From assembly GCA_022605955.1 (NCBI GenBank), contig JAKCOZ010000002.1:66692783-66756782 (forward strand): a stretch of 64,000 bases of DNA. Reading direction: 5' to 3'. The translations under genes were made by a program, and so were the position numbers. The first letter of the stretch is position 1; each line of letters starts with the position of its first letter. Below, piece after piece: positions 23,301 through 64,000 of this stretch. The DNA is from Rallus limicola (Eukaryota; Chordata; Aves; Gruiformes; Rallidae). Under the pieces are notes generated by a model that worked only from the letters and a program-made list of their open reading frames with translations, had not been told where the DNA came from and did no database searches.

Positions 23301-25695
23301 GACAGAGTGCAAATGACTCAGCTGGATAAGCCACACAGAACTATTTTGAATAAAATTTCAAAAATAGGTATGTCTTGCATACAAGAGATACAAATCCTTT
23401 AAGAAAGGGAGTATGCCTACTCATACACAGTTCTGTATGAATGGAATGGGTTTTTTAAAGATTACTGTGCTTTCTTAACAGGATAGATCAATGAGAAGCA
23501 ATTCTCTTTGCCAATATTTCAATCAAATGCTGCAAAATACGCAGAAAAGAACACTAAGAACTACATCAAACTCAACTCAAGTGCAGATAATTTTTATAGC
23601 TTTGTATAGAAAATCTATCACTCTTTGCCACAGAGGCAAGAAGAAACTTTACCTTGTACTTGGTCTAAATATTAAAGAGGTAGTGGTAAATAAAAAATTG
23701 AGTTAGTCAGGTAGGGTAAAAGCTTTTTCCACAATGATCTCGCTCACACTGATCTGTGTATTTGAGTTCTAGATGTATCTTTTTCTATTTTTTGGACAAG
23801 CCATCATGTTCTACTATGGCTGAACAAAAGCCTCTCTTCTTTCAGCAACAGGAGCATTACTGGCATCAGCTGTTACATAGCAGCACCACTTCACCAGGTT
23901 AAAGAAACACCACTTGTACACAGAATTATCTCCTGGGTATTAATATTATAGGAAAGAGTTAAAGAAATACTACAGAAAATGGTTTAGTCTTTATACAAAA
24001 AAATAATTCAACAGAGATGCAACTATGATTGCCTAGTGTAATTTCAATTAATTCTACAACTTTACATACTAATGGCTTCGCACATGATGACAGTAGTATG
24101 CATTTCTTAAAATCCATTAAAAACCCCATAAAATACTATTAAATAGCACCAATCTGTGCTAAATATTGCCAAGTTTTCCTTACCTCTCTTCTCTTTTCAC
24201 CCAACTTAGGTGAAAAATTGGAAAGAAAGTGCCTTTCTCCCCATTTTGTCAGTTTATACAATCAAAAAGCTCCTGCTTTTTTTTTTCCTCCGCTGCTGAA
24301 CCGTGCTTACAATTGGCTATCAGTTCAATTCAATACTGGATCCCTTCATAAGTGGGCCAAAATCAGCCAAAAAAGCTTTAAACAAACTGCAGTCTTCTCT
24401 ACTTACTCACACAAAGGGTCCCACTGCTTTTGCAGGATTTGCAATGAATTTCTATGCCTGAATTACCAGGGCAACCTGATTTCCTTTGGCTTTGTAGCTC
24501 ATCTTTGGTGGGATTTTTTTAAGTGCTTTGCACTTACCCACAATGCTCAAGTACCAGCATAAAATTTCCAGCAGAGCTTGAAAAATTCAGTTTTCTGATT
24601 TCCTCTGCTCCCAAATTTAGCTTGCAGCCCGTGGAAGCTTCTCCCATCATCCTGATGCTATGCAAACCTTTCAGTTCTACCAACCAACGCTGACACCCCA
24701 AAAGCAGGGGATTCTGAGCTGTCAGTGAGAAAGTGTTTAAACATTTAAAAGACCAGCTAGATTGTTTATACATGATTAGCAAGCACCATCCAGAGGGCTT
24801 CAGAACAATGTATAAATTGCATTGTTAGGCTATACAATTATGGTTTTGCACACCAATGCAAATATTCAAATGCAATGTTTATCTATGCAAATAGTCAAGC
24901 GATGCTCTAAGCTCAACTTCAAATCGCTTTCCTGCTGTTGGTGATGGGGCAGGAATGAGCACACATGGCCATACCCTGGAAGTACTTCACTTGCACATTC
25001 AGCATCTGCATCTGCCCAGGAAAGGAAGTTTTCAGTTGGTTTCATTTTGAGGAAGGGGGGTATGTTAGGAAACAACAAAACCCCCACAACCCACAGTCTG
25101 TAAGGGGGCCCATTTCATTGTTTGCAATACAGTCAATTTGAAAGACAGTTCATATTTCCCTTCTCTGAACCAAGTTCTGACATGAGCCCCCAGACCAGTC
25201 AAGCCTCAGTGATCTGAAGCTCCCCATTAGTTGTTAACAATTAAAACTGACCCGAAGGATGGAAATTATTTTGTGATACAAGATAAAGACCAGCATAAGA
25301 ATACTAACCTTCAACAAACCACTAAACTGATTTTACAGGAAACAAATATTCAATAGAGCATTTTATACTAAGCTATTTTAAATATTATGAAATGGAGACA
25401 AGGAAAAGTAACACAATACATGAACAGAAGAGATGTTAACGGATCTCAGTCAGACAAACTACATCAGCGCTTCAGTGTAGACTAAAATCTACTATTACCT
25501 TCAGTGTCTGAAGTCAGTTTTGTGCTGTGAATGTAGCAGCGCAAGAGGTGACATTTCATCCCTCCTCTGCACTTTCCTCAGCAAACAGTATCCATACGTA
25601 ACCTACACTTACTAAGTTCTGTTACACACAGGCTAACGTTCTAGAAATAACAGCTACCTAAAGCCTGACTGAGGTATATCCAGTATTGAATCGTT
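20340..25695. other. CORIN-NFXL1 intergenic region and NFXL1 3' UTR
   Basis: No coding exon recognised. The right part must contain the NFXL1 3' UTR. Minus-strand poly(A) signal candidates are AATAAA at about 22553-22558 and near 20990, and ATTAAA near 22880; none can be chosen by sequence. Also present are an A13/G9 run at about 23147-23169, T runs near 22749 and 24278, and two octamer sites (ATGCAAAT) at 24856-24863 and 24885-24892. Confidence 0.55.
23147..23169 (+). repeat. Poly-A/poly-G low-complexity tract
   Basis: A homopolymer of about 13 A runs directly into about 9 G and then GAGAGGG. It is a likely slippage-prone site. Confidence 0.8.
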
Positions 25696-63414
<37,719 letters not shown>

Positions 63415-63684
63415 CTAAAGAGCAGATAAAATAGCCAATTGCTTTGTTAGGTTTCTTTTTGTGTCCACTGATTAAAACCTGCAATATCTGAAGAAATACA
63501 GGCTCACAGTTTTTCCATTTAAAAATCTGTTTCCATAGATAGATTATGCCTGTTGTTAGATTAATACAGACAGCTGTGCTGTTGCAATCCATATCTATCA
63601 TCTTTTCTTCCTACTCTGCCCTCAGAGCCCAAAATACTCATGTAAACACATGAGATGTTGATTGAAACAATCAAGAAATGTTGA

Positions 63685-64000
63685 TTTAAACACACCTTTG
63701 AAGGTCACTAACCACAACCTTGTGCCCAAAGCAGGACTACTGCCAACGGCGTTCAGTTACAGCTTTGTCTAGCAAAGTTGGAAAATTCTCAAGGATCGAG
63801 ACTCCACGACCATCCCAGGCAAACTGCTCCAAGTGTCATACCATCTTCGTAGTACCCAATCTGCACCTTACAAGCCCCAGTTTGCACCAGCTGACACCAC
63901 AAATAAGTCTTAGCCACCTTCACAACTCCCAAGTAGAAAGGCTGCAACTGCATCATCTCTTAGCCTCCTCTTTGCCAGACTAAACAAGCCCCGCTCTCAA
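63685..64000 (-). mobile_element. Diverged CR1 fragment running off the window edge
   Basis: Starts with CACCTTTGAAGGTCACTAACC, includes AAGGATCGAGACTCCACGAC and CCAGGCAAACTGCTCCAAGTG, and near the edge GCCAGACTAAACAAGCCCC. These parallel the reverse complement of the CR1 3' region in order. Substitutions are frequent. It lies in the NFXL1 intron upstream of the exon at 63281; the plus-strand frame here is therefore not a gene. Confidence 0.8.

Noticed and set aside
63720..63983. 87-codon plus-strand frame at the right edge
   Set aside because: It is the antisense of a diverged CR1 fragment.

Overview
This window is vertebrate nuclear DNA, almost certainly from a bird. The evidence is two genes with multi-exon structure and canonical splice sites, CR1 LINE fragments (the dominant avian retrotransposon), and solo LTRs of a type I recognise from avian ERVL-like elements (ends TGTCCTGG...CCACGACA, 5-bp target-site duplication). 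I cannot fix the species; nothing specifically points to chicken. There are no prokaryotic-style genes, operons, CRISPR arrays or tRNAs.

Layout. (1) 1-19245, minus strand: the 5' part of CORIN, the type II transmembrane serine protease that activates pro-ANP. Exon 1 (19171-19245) encodes the start of the cytoplasmic tail. Exon 2 (2198-2342) encodes the rest of the tail and the single membrane anchor. The 16.8 kb first intron holds two LTR copies, a second smaller CpG island with a minus-strand TATA box, and some small palindromes. The extracellular modules and the protease lie beyond position 1. (2) About 17600-20330: a broad CpG island around CORIN exon 1, taken as its promoter. (3) About 20340-25695: the gap between CORIN and NFXL1, including the undefined NFXL1 3' UTR. 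(4) 25696-63414, minus strand: NFXL1, an NF-X1-type zinc-finger protein. I place 19 consecutive coding exons, all joining in phase, to give 739 residues plus stop. They run from the second half of the N-terminal RING-like domain through the Cys-rich NFX1 finger array to a C-terminal charged helix and a predicted membrane segment. The N-terminal exons (about 170 residues by comparison with the human protein, remembered as 911 aa) lie beyond 64000. NFXL1 introns carry CR1 fragments and one truncated LTR, and a CR1 fragment runs off the right edge.

The two genes are head-to-tail on the same strand, the order known for human chromosome 4p12 (CORIN, NFXL1, CNGA1). They have no known shared pathway, so this is conserved linkage.

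I did not find an undescribed system. The items most worth checking are a possible alternative CORIN promoter at about 14.9 kb, a 22-nt NFXL1 microexon whose downstream neighbour is preceded by a UG-rich intron end, a GC-AG intron in NFXL1, and an intact solo LTR with a long G run. Exon edges were set by reading splice sites and checking phase by hand; family assignments rest on remembered protein and repeat sequences, not on searches.
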